A stretch of 64,000 bases of DNA from Ajuga chamaepitys (Eukaryota > Streptophyta > Magnoliopsida > Lamiales > Lamiaceae), in the NCBI GenBank assembly GCA_958295605.1, contig OY282506.1, positions 34,056,251-34,120,250 of the forward strand, in the 5' to 3' direction. Both the position numbers and the translations under genes were made by a program. Under the pieces are notes generated by a model. The model was given only the letters and a program-made list of their open reading frames with translations. It did not search any database and was not told the DNA's origin. Below are positions 10,575 through 22,792 of this stretch, piece after piece (the first letter of the stretch is position 1; each line of letters starts with the position of its first letter).

Positions 10575-11905
10575 AAGTTATGGATACTTGTTGATTAGAG
10601 AAGCCGAATTAGGTCAAATGGAAGACTTGTTGATCCGAGAAATCAATTGGGGTCAAATACAAGCCTTAATGATTCGAGAAGTCGAATCGAGTCAAATAGT
10701 TGGTGGTTCTTGATCCGAGAAGCCGAATTGGGTCAAATTGTGCGTACTTGGTGACTTGATAAAACAAACGGATCAAGTTATGGATACTTGTTGATAAGAG
10801 AAGCCGAATTAGGTCAAATGGAAGACTTGTTGATCCGAGAAGTCAATTGTGGTCAAATACAAGCCTTAATGATTCGAGAAGTCGAATCGAGTCAAATAGT
10901 TGGTGGTTCTTGATCCGAGAAGCCGAATTGTGTCACATTGTGCGTACTTGGTGACTTGATAAAATAAACGGATCAAGTTATGGATACTTGTTGATTAGAA
11001 AAGCCGAATTAGGTCAAATGGAACACTTGTTGATCCGAGAAGTCAATTGGGGTCAAATACAAGCCTTAATGATTCGAGAAGTCGAATCGAGTCAAATAGT
11101 TGGTGGTTGTTGATTTGAGAAGCCGAATTGGGTCCCATTGTGCGTACTTGGTGACTTGATAAAACAAACGGATCAAGTTATGGAAAATTGTTGATTAGAG
11201 AAGCCGAATTGGGTCAAATGGAAGACTTGTTGATCCAAGAAGTCAATTGGGGTCAAATACAAGCCTTAATGATTCGAGAAGTCGAATCGACTCAAATAGT
11301 TGGTGGTTGTTGATTTGAGAAGTCGAATTGGGTCCCATTGTGCGTACTTGGTGACTTGATGAAACAAACGGATCAAGTTATGGATACTTGTTGATTAGAG
11401 AAGTCGAATTGGGTCAAATGGAGGACTTGTTGATCCAAGAAGTCAATTGGGGTCAAATACAAGCCTTAATGATTCGAGAAGTCGAATCGAGTCAAATAGT
11501 TGGTGGTTCTTGGTCCGAGAAGCCGAATTGGGTCACATTGTGCGTACTTGGTGACTTGTTAAAACAAACGGATCAAGTTATGGATACTTGTTGATTAGAG
11601 AAGCCGAATTAGGTCAAATGGAAGACTTGTTGATCCGAGAAGTCAATTGGGATCAAATACAAGCCTTAATGATTCGAGAAGTCGAATCGAGTCAAAAAGT
11701 TGGTGGTTCTTGATCCGAGAAGCCGAATTGGGTCACATTGTGCGTACTTGGTGACTTGATGAAACAAACGGATCAAGTTATGGATACTTGTTGATTAGAG
11801 ATGCCGAATTGGGTCAAATGGAAGACTTGTTGATCCAAGAAATCAATTGGGGTCAAATACAAGCCTTAATGATTCGAGAAGTCGAATCGAGTCAAATAGT
11901 TGGTG

Positions 11906-12305
11906 GTTGTTGATTTGAGAAGCCGAATTGGGTCCCATTGTGCGTACTTGGTGACTTGATAAAACAAACGGATCAAGTTATGGAAAATTGTTGATTAGAG
12001 AAGCCGAATTGGGTCAAATGGAAGACTTGTTGATCCAAGAAGTCAATTGGGGTCAAATACAAGCCTTAATGATTCGAGAAGTCGAATCGAGTCAAATAGT
12101 TGGTGGTTGTTGATTTGAGAAGCCGAATTGGGTCCCATTGTGCGTACTTGGTGACTTGATAAAACAAACGGATCAAGTTATGGAAAATTGTTGATTAGAG
12201 AAGCCGAATTGGGTCAAATGGAAGACTTGTTGATCCAAGAAGTCAATTGGGGTCAAATACAAGCCTTAATGATTCGAGAAGTCGAATCGAGTCAAATAGT
12301 TGGTG
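11906..12305. repeat. Two-copy run of identical single units
   Basis: Two consecutive 200-bp segments (11906-12105 and 12106-12305) both run from TGTTGATTTGAG through TCCCATTG and GGAAAATTG to AAATAG. This is a one-unit expansion nested inside the 13-unit HOR, and it reappears at 14506-14905 in copy B. Confidence 0.75.
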
Positions 12306-13516
12306 GTTGTTGATTTGAGAAGTCGAATTGGGTCCCATTGTGCGTACTTGGTGACTTGATGAAACAAACGGATCAAGTTATGGATACTTGTTGATTAGAG
12401 AAGCCGAATTGGGTCAAATGGAGGACTTGTTGATCCAAGAAGTCAATTGGGGTCAAATACAAGCCTTAATGATTCGAGAAGTCGAATCGAGTCAAATAGT
12501 TGGTGGTTCTTGGTCCGAGAAGCCGAATTGGGTCACATTGTGCGTACTTGGTGACTTGTTAAAACAAACGGATCAAGTTATGGATACTTGTTGATTAGAG
12601 AAGCCGAATTAGGTCAAATGGAAGACTTGTTGATCCGAGAAGTCAATTGGGGTCAAATACAAGCCTTAATGATTCGAGAAGTCGAATCGAGTCAAAAAGT
12701 TGGTGGTTCTTGATCCGAGAAGCCGAATTGGGTCACATTGTGCGTACTTGGTGACTTGATGAAACAAACGGATCAAGTTATGGATACTTGTTGATTAGAG
12801 ATGCCGAATTGGGTCAAATGGAAGACTTGTTGATCCAAGAAATCAATTGGGGTCAAATACAAGCCTTAATGATTCGAGAAGTCGAATCGAGTCAAATAGT
12901 TGGTGGTTCTTGATCCGAGAATCAGAATTGGGTCACATTGTGCGTACTTCGTGACTTGATAAAACAAACGGATCAAGTTATGGATACTTGATGATAAGAG
13001 AAGTCGAATTAGGTCAAATGGAAGACTTGTTGATCCGAGAAGTCAATTGGGGTCAAATACAAGCCTTAATGATTCGAGAAGTCGAATCGAGTCAAATAGT
13101 TGGTGGTTCTTGATCCGAGAAGCCGAATTGGGTTAGATTGTGCGTACTTGGTGACTTGATAAAATAAACGGATCAAGTTATGGATACTTGTTGATTAGAG
13201 AAGCCGAATTAGGTCAAATGGAAGACATGTTGATCCGAGAAGTCAATTGGGGTCAAATACAAGCCTTAATGATTCGAGAAGTCGAATCAAGTCATATAGT
13301 TGATGGTTCTTGATCCGAGAAGCCGAATTGAGTCACATTGTGCGTACTTGGTGACTTGATAAAACAAACGGATCAAGTTATGGATACTTGTTGGTTAGAG
13401 AAGCCGAATTGGGTCAAATGGAAGACTTGTTGATCCAAGAAGTCAATTGGGGTCAATTACAAGCCTTAATGATTCGAGAAGTCGAATCGAGTCAAATAGT
13501 TGGTGGTTCTTGGTTT

Positions 13517-13530
13517 GAGAAGCCGAATTG
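13517..13530. other. Crossover junction between 13-unit copies
   Basis: The 14-bp stretch GAGAAGCCGAATTG joins a left side identical to 16101-16116 (CTTGGTTT) to a right side identical to 10931 onward (TGTCACATTG...AATAAAC). The exchange must lie within this shared 14 bp, which is part of the subrepeat 4 core. Confidence 0.8.
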
Positions 13531-16130
13531 TGTCACATTGTGCGTACTTGGTGACTTGATAAAATAAACGGATCAAGTTATGGATACTTGTTGATTAGAA
13601 AAGCCGAATTAGGTCAAATGGAACACTTGTTGATCCGAGAAGTCAATTGGGGTCAAATACAAGCCTTAATGATTCGAGAAGTCGAATCGAGTCAAATAGT
13701 TGGTGGTTGTTGATTTGAGAAGCCGAATTGGGTCCCATTGTGCGTACTTGGTGACTTGATAAAACAAACGGATCAAGTTATGGAAAATTGTTGATTAGAG
13801 AAGCCGAATTGGGTCAAATGGAAGACTTGTTGATCCAAGAAGTCAATTGGGGTCAAATACAAGCCTTAATGATTCGAGAAGTCGAATCGAGTCAAATAGT
13901 TGGTGGTTGTTGATTTGAGAAGTCGAATTGGGTCCCATTGTGCGTACTTGGTGACTTGATGAAACAAACGGATCAAGTTATGGATACTTGTTGATTAGAG
14001 AAGTCGAATTGGGTCAAATGGAGGACTTGTTGATCCAAGAAGTCAATTGGGGTCAAATACAAGCCTTAATGATTCGAGAAGTCGAATCGAGTCAAATAGT
14101 TGGTGGTTCTTGGTCCGAGAAGCCGAATTGGGTCACATTGTGCGTACTTGGTGACTTGTTAAAACAAACGGATCAAGTTATGGATACTTGTTGATTAGAG
14201 AAGCCGAATTAGGTCAAATGGAAGACTTGTTGATCCGAGAAGTCAATTGGGATCAAATACAAGCCTTAATGATTCGAGAAGTCGAATCGAGTCAAAAAGT
14301 TGGTGGTTCTTGATCCGAGAAGCCGAATTGGGTCACATTGTGCGTACTTGGTGACTTGATGAAACAAACGGATCAAGTTATGGATACTTGTTGATTAGAG
14401 ATGCCGAATTGGGTCAAATGGAAGACTTGTTGATCCAAGAAATCAATTGGGGTCAAATACAAGCCTTAATGATTCGAGAAGTCGAATCGAGTCAAATAGT
14501 TGGTGGTTGTTGATTTGAGAAGCCGAATTGGGTCCCATTGTGCGTACTTGGTGACTTGATAAAACAAACGGATCAAGTTATGGAAAATTGTTGATTAGAG
14601 AAGCCGAATTGGGTCAAATGGAAGACTTGTTGATCCAAGAAGTCAATTGGGGTCAAATACAAGCCTTAATGATTCGAGAAGTCGAATCGAGTCAAATAGT
14701 TGGTGGTTGTTGATTTGAGAAGCCGAATTGGGTCCCATTGTGCGTACTTGGTGACTTGATAAAACAAACGGATCAAGTTATGGAAAATTGTTGATTAGAG
14801 AAGCCGAATTGGGTCAAATGGAAGACTTGTTGATCCAAGAAGTCAATTGGGGTCAAATACAAGCCTTAATGATTCGAGAAGTCGAATCGAGTCAAATAGT
14901 TGGTGGTTGTTGATTTGAGAAGTCGAATTGGGTCCCATTGTGCGTACTTGGTGACTTGATGAAACAAACGGATCAAGTTATGGATACTTGTTGATTAGAG
15001 AAGCCGAATTGGGTCAAATGGAGGACTTGTTGATCCAAGAAGTCAATTGGGGTCAAATACAAGCCTTAATGATTCGAGAAGTCGAATCGAGTCAAATAGT
15101 TGGTGGTTCTTGGTCCGAGAAGCCGAATTGGGTCACATTGTGCGTACTTGGTGACTTGTTAAAACAAACGGATCAAGTTATGGATACTTGTTGATTAGAG
15201 AAGCCGAATTAGGTCAAATGGAAGACTTGTTGATCCGAGAAGTCAATTGGGGTCAAATACAAGCCTTAATGATTCGAGAAGTCGAATCGAGTCAAAAAGT
15301 TGGTGGTTCTTGATCCGAGAAGCCGAATTGGGTCACATTGTGCGTACTTGGTGACTTGATGAAACAAACGGATCAAGTTATGGATACTTGTTGATTAGAG
15401 ATGCCGAATTGGGTCAAATGGAAGACTTGTTGATCCAAGAAATCAATTGGGGTCAAATACAAGCCTTAATGATTCGAGAAGTCGAATCGAGTCAAATAGT
15501 TGGTGGTTCTTGATCCGAGAATCAGAATTGGGTCACATTGTGCGTACTTCGTGACTTGATAAAACAAACGGATCAAGTTATGGATACTTGATGATAAGAG
15601 AAGTCGAATTAGGTCAAATGGAAGACTTGTTGATCCGAGAAGTCAATTGGGGTCAAATACAAGCCTTAATGATTCGAGAAGTCGAATCGAGTCAAATAGT
15701 TGGTGGTTCTTGATCCGAGAAGCCGAATTGGGTTAGATTGTGCGTACTTGGTGACTTGATAAAATAAACGGATCAAGTTATGGATACTTGTTGATTAGAG
15801 AAGCCGAATTAGGTCAAATGGAAGACATGTTGATCCGAGAAGTCAATTGGGGTCAAATACAAGCCTTAATGATTCGAGAAGTCGAATCAAGTCATATAGT
15901 TGATGGTTCTTGATCCGAGAAGCCGAATTGAGTCACATTGTGCGTACTTGGTGACTTGATAAAACAAACGGATCAAGTTATGGATACTTGTTGGTTAGAG
16001 AAGCCGAATTGGGTCAAATGGAAGACTTGTTGATCCAAGAAGTCAATTGGGGTCAATTACAAGCCTTAATGATTCGAGAAGTCGAATCGAGTCAAATAGT
16101 TGGTGGTTCTTGGTTTGAGAAGCCGAATTG
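13531..16130. repeat. 13-unit HOR copy B, 2600 bp
   Basis: Second block, same order as copy A and essentially identical by eye. It ends at 16130, where GGTTTGAGAAGCCGAATTG continues into GGTCCC rather than GTGTCAC, showing the original right flank. Near identity implies a recent unequal exchange or assembly duplication. Confidence 0.88.
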
Positions 16131-17792
16131 GGTCCCATTGTGCGTACTTGGTGACTTGATAAAACAAACAGATCAAGTTATGGATACTTGTTGATTAGAG
16201 AAGCCGAATTAGGTCAAATGGAAGACTTGTTGATCCGAGAAGTCAATTGGGGTCAAATACAAGCCTTAATGATTCGAGAAGTCGAATCGAGTCAAATAGT
16301 TGGTGGTTCTTGATCCGAGAAGCCGAATTGGGTCACATTGTGCGTACTTGGTGGCTTGATGAAACAAACGGATCATGTTATGGATACTTGTTGATTAGAG
16401 AAGCCTAATTGGGTCAAATGGGAGACTTGTTGATCCAAGAAGTCAATTGGGGTCAAATACAAGCCTTAATGATTCGAGAAGTCGAATCGAGTCAAATAGT
16501 TGGTGGTTCTTGATCCGAGAATCAGAATCGGGTCACATTGTGCGTACTTGGTGACTTGATAAAACAAACGGATCAAGTTATGGATACTTGTTGATAAGAG
16601 AAGCCGAATTAGGTCAAATGGAAGACTTGTTGATCCGAGAAGTCAATTGGGGTCAAATACAAGCCTTAATGATTCGAGAAGTCGAATCGAGTCAAATAGT
16701 TGGTGGTTCTTGATCCGAGAAGCTGAATTGGGTCACATTGTGCGTACTTGGTGACTTGATAAAACAAACGGATCAAGTTGTGCATACTTGTTGATTAGAG
16801 AAGTCGAATTAGGTCAAATGGAAGACTTGTTGATCCGAGAAGTCAATTGGAGTCAAATACAAGCCTTAATGATTCGAGAAGTTGAATCGAGTCCAATAGT
16901 TGGTGGTTGTTGATTTGAGAAGCCGAATTGGGTCCCATTGTGCATACTTGGTGACTTGATAAAACAAACGGATCAAGTTATGGATACTTGTTGATTAGAG
17001 AAGCCGAATTGGGTCAAATGGAGGACTTGTTGATCCAAGAAGTCAATTGGGGTCAAATACAAGCCTTAATGATTCGAGAAGTCGAATCGAGTCAAAAAGT
17101 TGGTGGTTCTTGATCCGAGAAGCCGAATTGGGTCACATTGTGCGTACTTGGTGACTTGATGAAACAAACGGATCAAGTTATGGATACTTGTTGATTAGAG
17201 ATGCCGAATTGGGTCAAATGGAAGACTTGTTGATCCAAGAAATCAATTGGGGTCAAATACAAGCCTTAATGATTCGAGAAGTCGAATCGAGTCAAATAGT
17301 TGGTGGTTCTTGATCCGAGAATCAGAATTGGGTCACATTGTGCGTACTTCGTGACTTGATAAAACAAACGGATCAAGTTATGGATACTTGATGATAAGAG
17401 AAGTCGAATTAGGTCAAATGGAAGACTTGTTGATCCGAGAAGTCAATTGGGGTCAAATACGAGCCTTAATGATTCGAGAAGTCGAATCGAGTCAAATAGT
17501 TGGTGGTTCTTGATCCGAGAAGCCGAATTGGGTTAGATTGTGCGTACTTGGTGACTTGATAAAATAAACGGATCAAGTTATGGATACTTGTTGATTAGAG
17601 AAGCCGAATTAGGTCAAATGGAAGACATGTTGATCCGAGAAGTCAATTGGGGTCAAATACAAGCCTTAATGATTCGAGAAGTCGAATCAAGACATATAGT
17701 TGATGGTTCTTGATCCGAGAAGCCGAATTGAGTCACATTGTGCGTACTTGGTGACTTGATAAAACAAACGGATCAAGTTATGGATACTTGTT
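15993..17792. repeat. 9-unit HOR, 1800 bp
   Basis: Runs from one GGTTAG unit to the next: GGTTAG, GATCATG, GCCTAATT, GATAAG fused to the GTTGTGCATAC tail, GGAGTCAAATAC, CAAAAAG, GAGATG, GATGATAAG and GACATG units. The fused unit at 16593 explains why it is one unit shorter than the following 10-unit period. Confidence 0.7.
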
Positions 17793-19792
17793 GGTTAGAG
17801 AAGCCGAATTGGGTCAAATGGAAGACTTGTTGATCCAAGAAGTCAATTGGGGTCAATTACAAGCCTTAATGATTCGAGAAGTCGAATCGAGTCAAATAGT
17901 TGGTGGTTCTTGGTCCGAGAAGCCGAATTGGGTCCCATTGTGCGTACTTGGTGACTTGATAAAACAAACAGATCAAGTTATGGATACTTGTTGATTAGAG
18001 AAGCCGAATTAGGTCAAATGGAAGACTTGTTGATCCGAGAAGTCAATTGGGGTCAAATACAAGCCATAATGATTCGAGAAGTCGAATCGAGTCAAATAGT
18101 TGGTGGTTCTTGATCCGAGAAGCCGAATTGGGTCACATTGTGCGTACTTGGTGACTTGATGAAACAAACGGATCATGTTATGGATACTTGTTGATTAGAG
18201 AAGCCTAATTGGGTCAAATGGGAGACTTGTTGATCCAAGAAGTCAATTGGGGTCAAATACAAGCCTTAATGATTCGAGAAGTCGAATCGAGTCAAATAGT
18301 TGGTGGTTCTTGATCCGAGAATCAGAATCGGGTCACATTGTGCGTACTTGGTGACTTGATAAAACAAACGGATCAAGTTATGGATACTTGTTGATAAGAG
18401 AAGCCGAATTAGGTCAAATGGAAGACTTGTTGATCCGAGAAGTCAATTGGGGTCAAATACAAGCCTTAATGATTCGAGAAGTCGAATCGAGTCAAATAGT
18501 TGGTGGTTCTTGATTCGAGAAGCTGAATTGGGTCACATTGTGCGTACTTGGTGACTTGATAAAATAAACGGATCAAGTTATGGATACTTGTTGATTAGAG
18601 AAGCCGAATTAGGTCAAATGGAAGACTTGTTGATCCGAGAAGTCAATTGGGGTCAAATACAAGCCTTAATGATTCGAGAAGTCGAATCGAGTCAAATAGT
18701 TGGTGGTTCTTGATCCGAGAAGCCGAATTGAGTCACATTGTGCGTACTTGGTGACTTGATAAAACAAACGGATCAAGTTGTGCATACTTGTTGATTAGAG
18801 AAGTCGAATTAGGTCAAATGGAAGACTTGTTGATCCGAGAAGTCAATTGGAGTCAAATACAAGCCTTAATGATTCGAGAAGTTGAATCGAGTCCAATAGT
18901 TGGTGGTTGTTGATTTGAGAAGCCGAATTGGGTCCCATTGTGCATACTTGGTGACTTGATAAAACAAACGGATCAAGTTATGGATACTTGTTGATTAGAG
19001 AAGCCGAATTGGGTCAAATGGAGGACTTGTTGATCCAAGAAGTCAATTGGGGTCAAATACAAGCCTTAATGATTCGAGAAGTCGAATCGAGTCAAATAGT
19101 TGGTGGTTCTTGGTCCGAGAAGCCGAATTGGGTCACATTGTGCGTACTTGGTGACTTGTTAAAACAAACGGATCAAGTTATGGATACTTGTTGATTAGAC
19201 ATGCCGAATTGGGTCAAATGGAAGACTTGTTGACCCAAGAAATCAATTGGGGTCAAATACAAGCCTTAATGATTCGAGAAGTCGAATCGAGTCAAATAGT
19301 TGGTGGTTCTTGATCCGAGAATCAGAATTGGGTCACATTGTGCGTACTTCGTGACTTGATAAAACAAACGGATCAAGTTATGGATACTTGAAGATAAGAG
19401 AAGTCGAATTAGGTCAAATGGAAGACTTGTTGATCCGAGAAGTCAATTGGGGTCAAATACAAGCCTTAATGATTCGAGAAGTCGAATCGAGTCAAATAGT
19501 TGGTGGTTCTTGATCCGAGAAGCCGAATTGGGTTAGATTGTGCGTACTTGGTGACTTGATAAAATAAACGGATCAAGTTATGGATACTTGTTGATTAGAG
19601 AAGCCGAATTAGGTCAAATGGAAGACTTGTTGATCCGAGAAGTCAATTGGGGTCAAATACAAGCCTTAATGATTCGAGAAGTCGAATCAAGTCATATAGT
19701 TGATGGTTCTTGATCCGAGAAGCCGAATTGAGTCACATTGTGCGTACTTGGTGACTTGATAAAACAAACGGATCAAGTTATGGATACTTGTT
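17793..19792. repeat. 10-unit HOR, 2000 bp
   Basis: Order: GGTTAG, GATCATG, GCCTAATT, GATAAG/CTGAATT, AATTGAG, GGAGTCAAATAC, GGAGGACTTG/GTTAAAAC, GACATGCC, GAAGATAAG and ATATAGTTGATGG units. The first seven recur from 19793 to about 21100 at a 2000-bp offset, after which the order breaks down. Confidence 0.75.
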
Positions 19793-22592
19793 GGTTAGAC
19801 AAGCCGAATTGGGTCAAATGGAAGACTTGTTGATCCAAGAAGTCAATTGGGGTCAATTACAAGCCTTAATGATTCGAGAAGTCGAATCGAGTCAAATAGT
19901 TGGTGGTTCTTGGTCCGAGAAGCCGAATTGGGTCCCATTGTGCGTACTTGGTGACTTGATAAAACAAACAGATCAAGTTATGGATACTTGTTGATTAGAG
20001 AAGCCGAATTAGGTCAAATGGAAGACTTGTTGATCCGAGAAGTCAATTGGGGTCAAATACAAGCCTTAATGATTCGAGAAGTCGAATCGAGTCAAATAGT
20101 TGGTGGTTCTTGATCCGAGAAGCCGAATTGGGTCACATTGTGCGTACTTGGTGACTTGATGAAACAAACGGATCATGTTATGGATACTTGTTGATTAGAG
20201 AAGCCTAATTGGGTCAAATGGGAGACTTGTTGATCCAAGAAGTGAATTGGGGTCAAATACAAGCCTTAATGATTCGAGAAGTCGAATCGAGTCAAATAGT
20301 TGGTGGTTCTTGATCCGAGAATCAGAATCGGGTCACATTGTGCGTACTTGGTGACTTGATAAAACAAACGGATCAAGTTATGGATACTTGTTGATAAGAG
20401 AAGCCGAATTAGGTCAAATGGAAGACTTGTTGATCCGAGAAGTCAATTGGGGTCAAATACAAGCCTTAATGATTCGAGAAGTCGAATCGAGTCAAATAGT
20501 TGGTGGTTCTTGATTCGAGAAGCTGAATTGGGTCACATTGTGCGTACTTGGTGACTTGATAAAATAAACGGATCAAGTTATGGATACTTGTTGATTAGAG
20601 AAGCCGAATTAGGTCAAATGGAAGACTTGTTGATCCGAGAAGTCAATTGGGGTCAAATACAAGCCTTAATGATTCGAGAAGTCGAATCGAGTCAAATAGT
20701 TGGTGGTTCTTGATCCGAGAAGCCGAATTGAGTCACATTGTGCGTACTTGGTGACTTGATAAAACAAACGGATCAAGTTGTGCATACTTGTTGATTAGAG
20801 AAGTCGAATTAGGTCAAATGGAAGACTTGTTGATCCGAGAAGTCAATTGGAGTCAAATACAAGCCTTAATGATTCGAGAAGTTGAATCGAGTCCAATAGT
20901 TGGTGGTTGTTGATTTGAGAAGCCGAATTGGGTCCCATTGTGCATACTTGGTGACTTGATAAAACAAACGGATCAAGTTATGGATACTTGTTGATTAGAG
21001 AAGCCGAATTGGGTCAAATGGAGGACTTGTTGATCCAAGAAGTCAATTGGGGTCAAATACAAGCCTTAATGATTCGAGAAGTCGAATCGAGTCAAATAGT
21101 TGGTGGTTCTTGATTCGAGAATCAGAATCGGGTCACATTGTGCGTACTTGGTGACTTGATAAAACAAACGGATCAAGTTATGGATACTTGTTGATAAGAG
21201 AAGCCGAATTAGGTCAAATGGAAGACTTGTTGATCCGAGAAGTCAATTGGGGTCAAATACAAGCCTTAATGATTCGAGAAGTCGAATCGAGTCAAATAGT
21301 TGGTGGTTCTTGATTCGAGAAGCTGAATTGGGTCACATTGTGCGTACTTGGTGACTTGATAAAATAAACGGATCAAGTTATGGATACTTGTTGATTAGAG
21401 AAGCCGAATTAGGTCAAATGGAAGACTTGTTGATCCGAGAAGTCAATTGGGGTCAAATACAAGCCTTAATGATTCGAGAAGTCGAATCGAGTCAAATAGT
21501 TGGTGGTTCTTGATCCGAGAATCAGAATCGGGTCACATTGTGCGTACTTGGTGACTTGATAAAACAAACGGATCAAGTTATGGATACTTGTTGATAAGAG
21601 AAGCCGAATTAGGTCAAATGGAAGACTTGTTGATCCGAGAAGTCAATTGGGGTCAAATACAAGCCTTAATGATTCGAGAAGTCGAATCGAGTCAAATAGT
21701 TGGTGGTTCTTGATCCGAGAATCAGAATCGGGTCACATTGTGCGTACTTGGTGACTTGATAAAACAAACAGATCAAGTTATGGATACTTGTTGATTAGAG
21801 AAGCCGAATTAGGTCAAATGGAAGACTTGTTGATCCGAGAAGTCAATTGGGGTCAAATACAAGCCTTAATGATTCGAGAAGTCGAATCGAGTCAAATAGT
21901 TGGTGGTTCTTGATCCGAGAAGCCGAATTGGGTCACATTGTGCGTACTTGGTGACTTGATGAAACAAACGGATCATGTTATGGATACTTGTTGATTAGAG
22001 AAGCCTAATTGGGTCAAATGGGAGACTTGTTGATCCAAGAAGTCAATTGGGGTCAAATACAAGCCTTAATGATTCGAGAAGTCGAATCGAGTCAAATAGT
22101 TGGTGGTTCTTGATCCGAGAATCAGAATCGGGTCACATTGTGCGTACTTGGTGACTTGATAAAACAAACGGATCAAGTTATGGATACTTGTTGATAAGAG
22201 AAGCCGAATTAGGTCAAATGGAAGACTTGTTGATCCGAGAAGTCAATTGGGGTCAAATACAAGCCTTAATGATTCGAGAAGTCGAATCGAGTCAAATAGT
22301 TGGTGGTTCTTGATTCGAGAAGCTGAATTGGGTCACATTGTGCGTACTTGGTGACTTGATAAAATAAACGGATCAAGTTATGGATACTTGTTGATTAGAG
22401 AAGCCGAATTAGGTCAAATGGAAGACATGTTGATCCGAGAAGTCAATTGGGGTCAAATACAAGCCTTAATGATTCGAGAAGTCGAATCGAGTCAAATAGT
22501 TGGTGGTTCTTGATCCGAGAAGCCGAATTGAGTCACATTGTGCGTACTTGGTGACTTGATAAAACAAACGGATCAAGTTGTGCATACTTGTT

Positions 22593-22792
22593 GATTAGAG
22601 AAGTCGAATTAGGTCAAATCGAAGACTTGTTGATCCGAGAAGTCAATTGGGGTCAAATACAAGCCTTAATGATTCGAGAAGTCGAATCGAGTCAAATAGT
22701 TGGTGGTTCTTGATCCGAGAAGCCGAATTGGGTCACATTGTGCGTACTTGGTGACTTGATGAAACAAACGGATCATGTTATGGATACTTGTT
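22593..22792. repeat. Chimeric unit (AAGTCGAATTAG head, GATCATG tail)
   Basis: The left part matches units such as 18793 (GTTGTGCATAC before it, AAGTCGAATTAG), while the right part matches the GATGAAAC/GATCATG type that normally precedes GCCTAATT units. The same chimera appears at 24193 and 24793, so it was formed once and then amplified. The copy at 22593 also has a private AAATCGAAG. Confidence 0.7.

Larger units (their letters stand above)
1..10930. repeat. Left mosaic domain of the array
   Basis: This roughly 55-unit stretch contains several overlapping higher-order periods rather than one dominant HOR. Markers typical of it are TTAATTGGGG with CAAATTCAAG (units at 790, 5791, 8191, 8791, 9992), GGAGTCAAAGAC (590, 5591, 7991, 9792) and GGTCAGATTG (9191, 10392). 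Units between 190 and 2390 carry more private substitutions than later ones, for example GATTCTAG at about 270, GTGAAATAG at about 289, GGGTAAGATTG at about 1328 and GAAGTGGAATCG at about 1676. That suggests older or less recently homogenised repeats. Confidence 0.75.
10931..13530. repeat. 13-unit HOR copy A, 2600 bp
   Basis: First of two adjacent 2600-bp blocks. Order from the left: tail of a GTGTCACATTG unit, GATTAGAAAAG unit, GGAAAATTG-preceded unit, AAGTCGAATTGGG unit, GGGATCAAAT/CAAAAAG unit, GAGATG unit, two GATTTGAG/GGAAAATTG units, GGAGGACTTG/GTTAAAAC unit, CAAAAAG unit, GAGATG unit, GATGATAAG unit, GACATG unit and GGTTAG unit. The only difference I noticed from copy B is C at 11291 against G at 13891. 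Confidence 0.88.
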
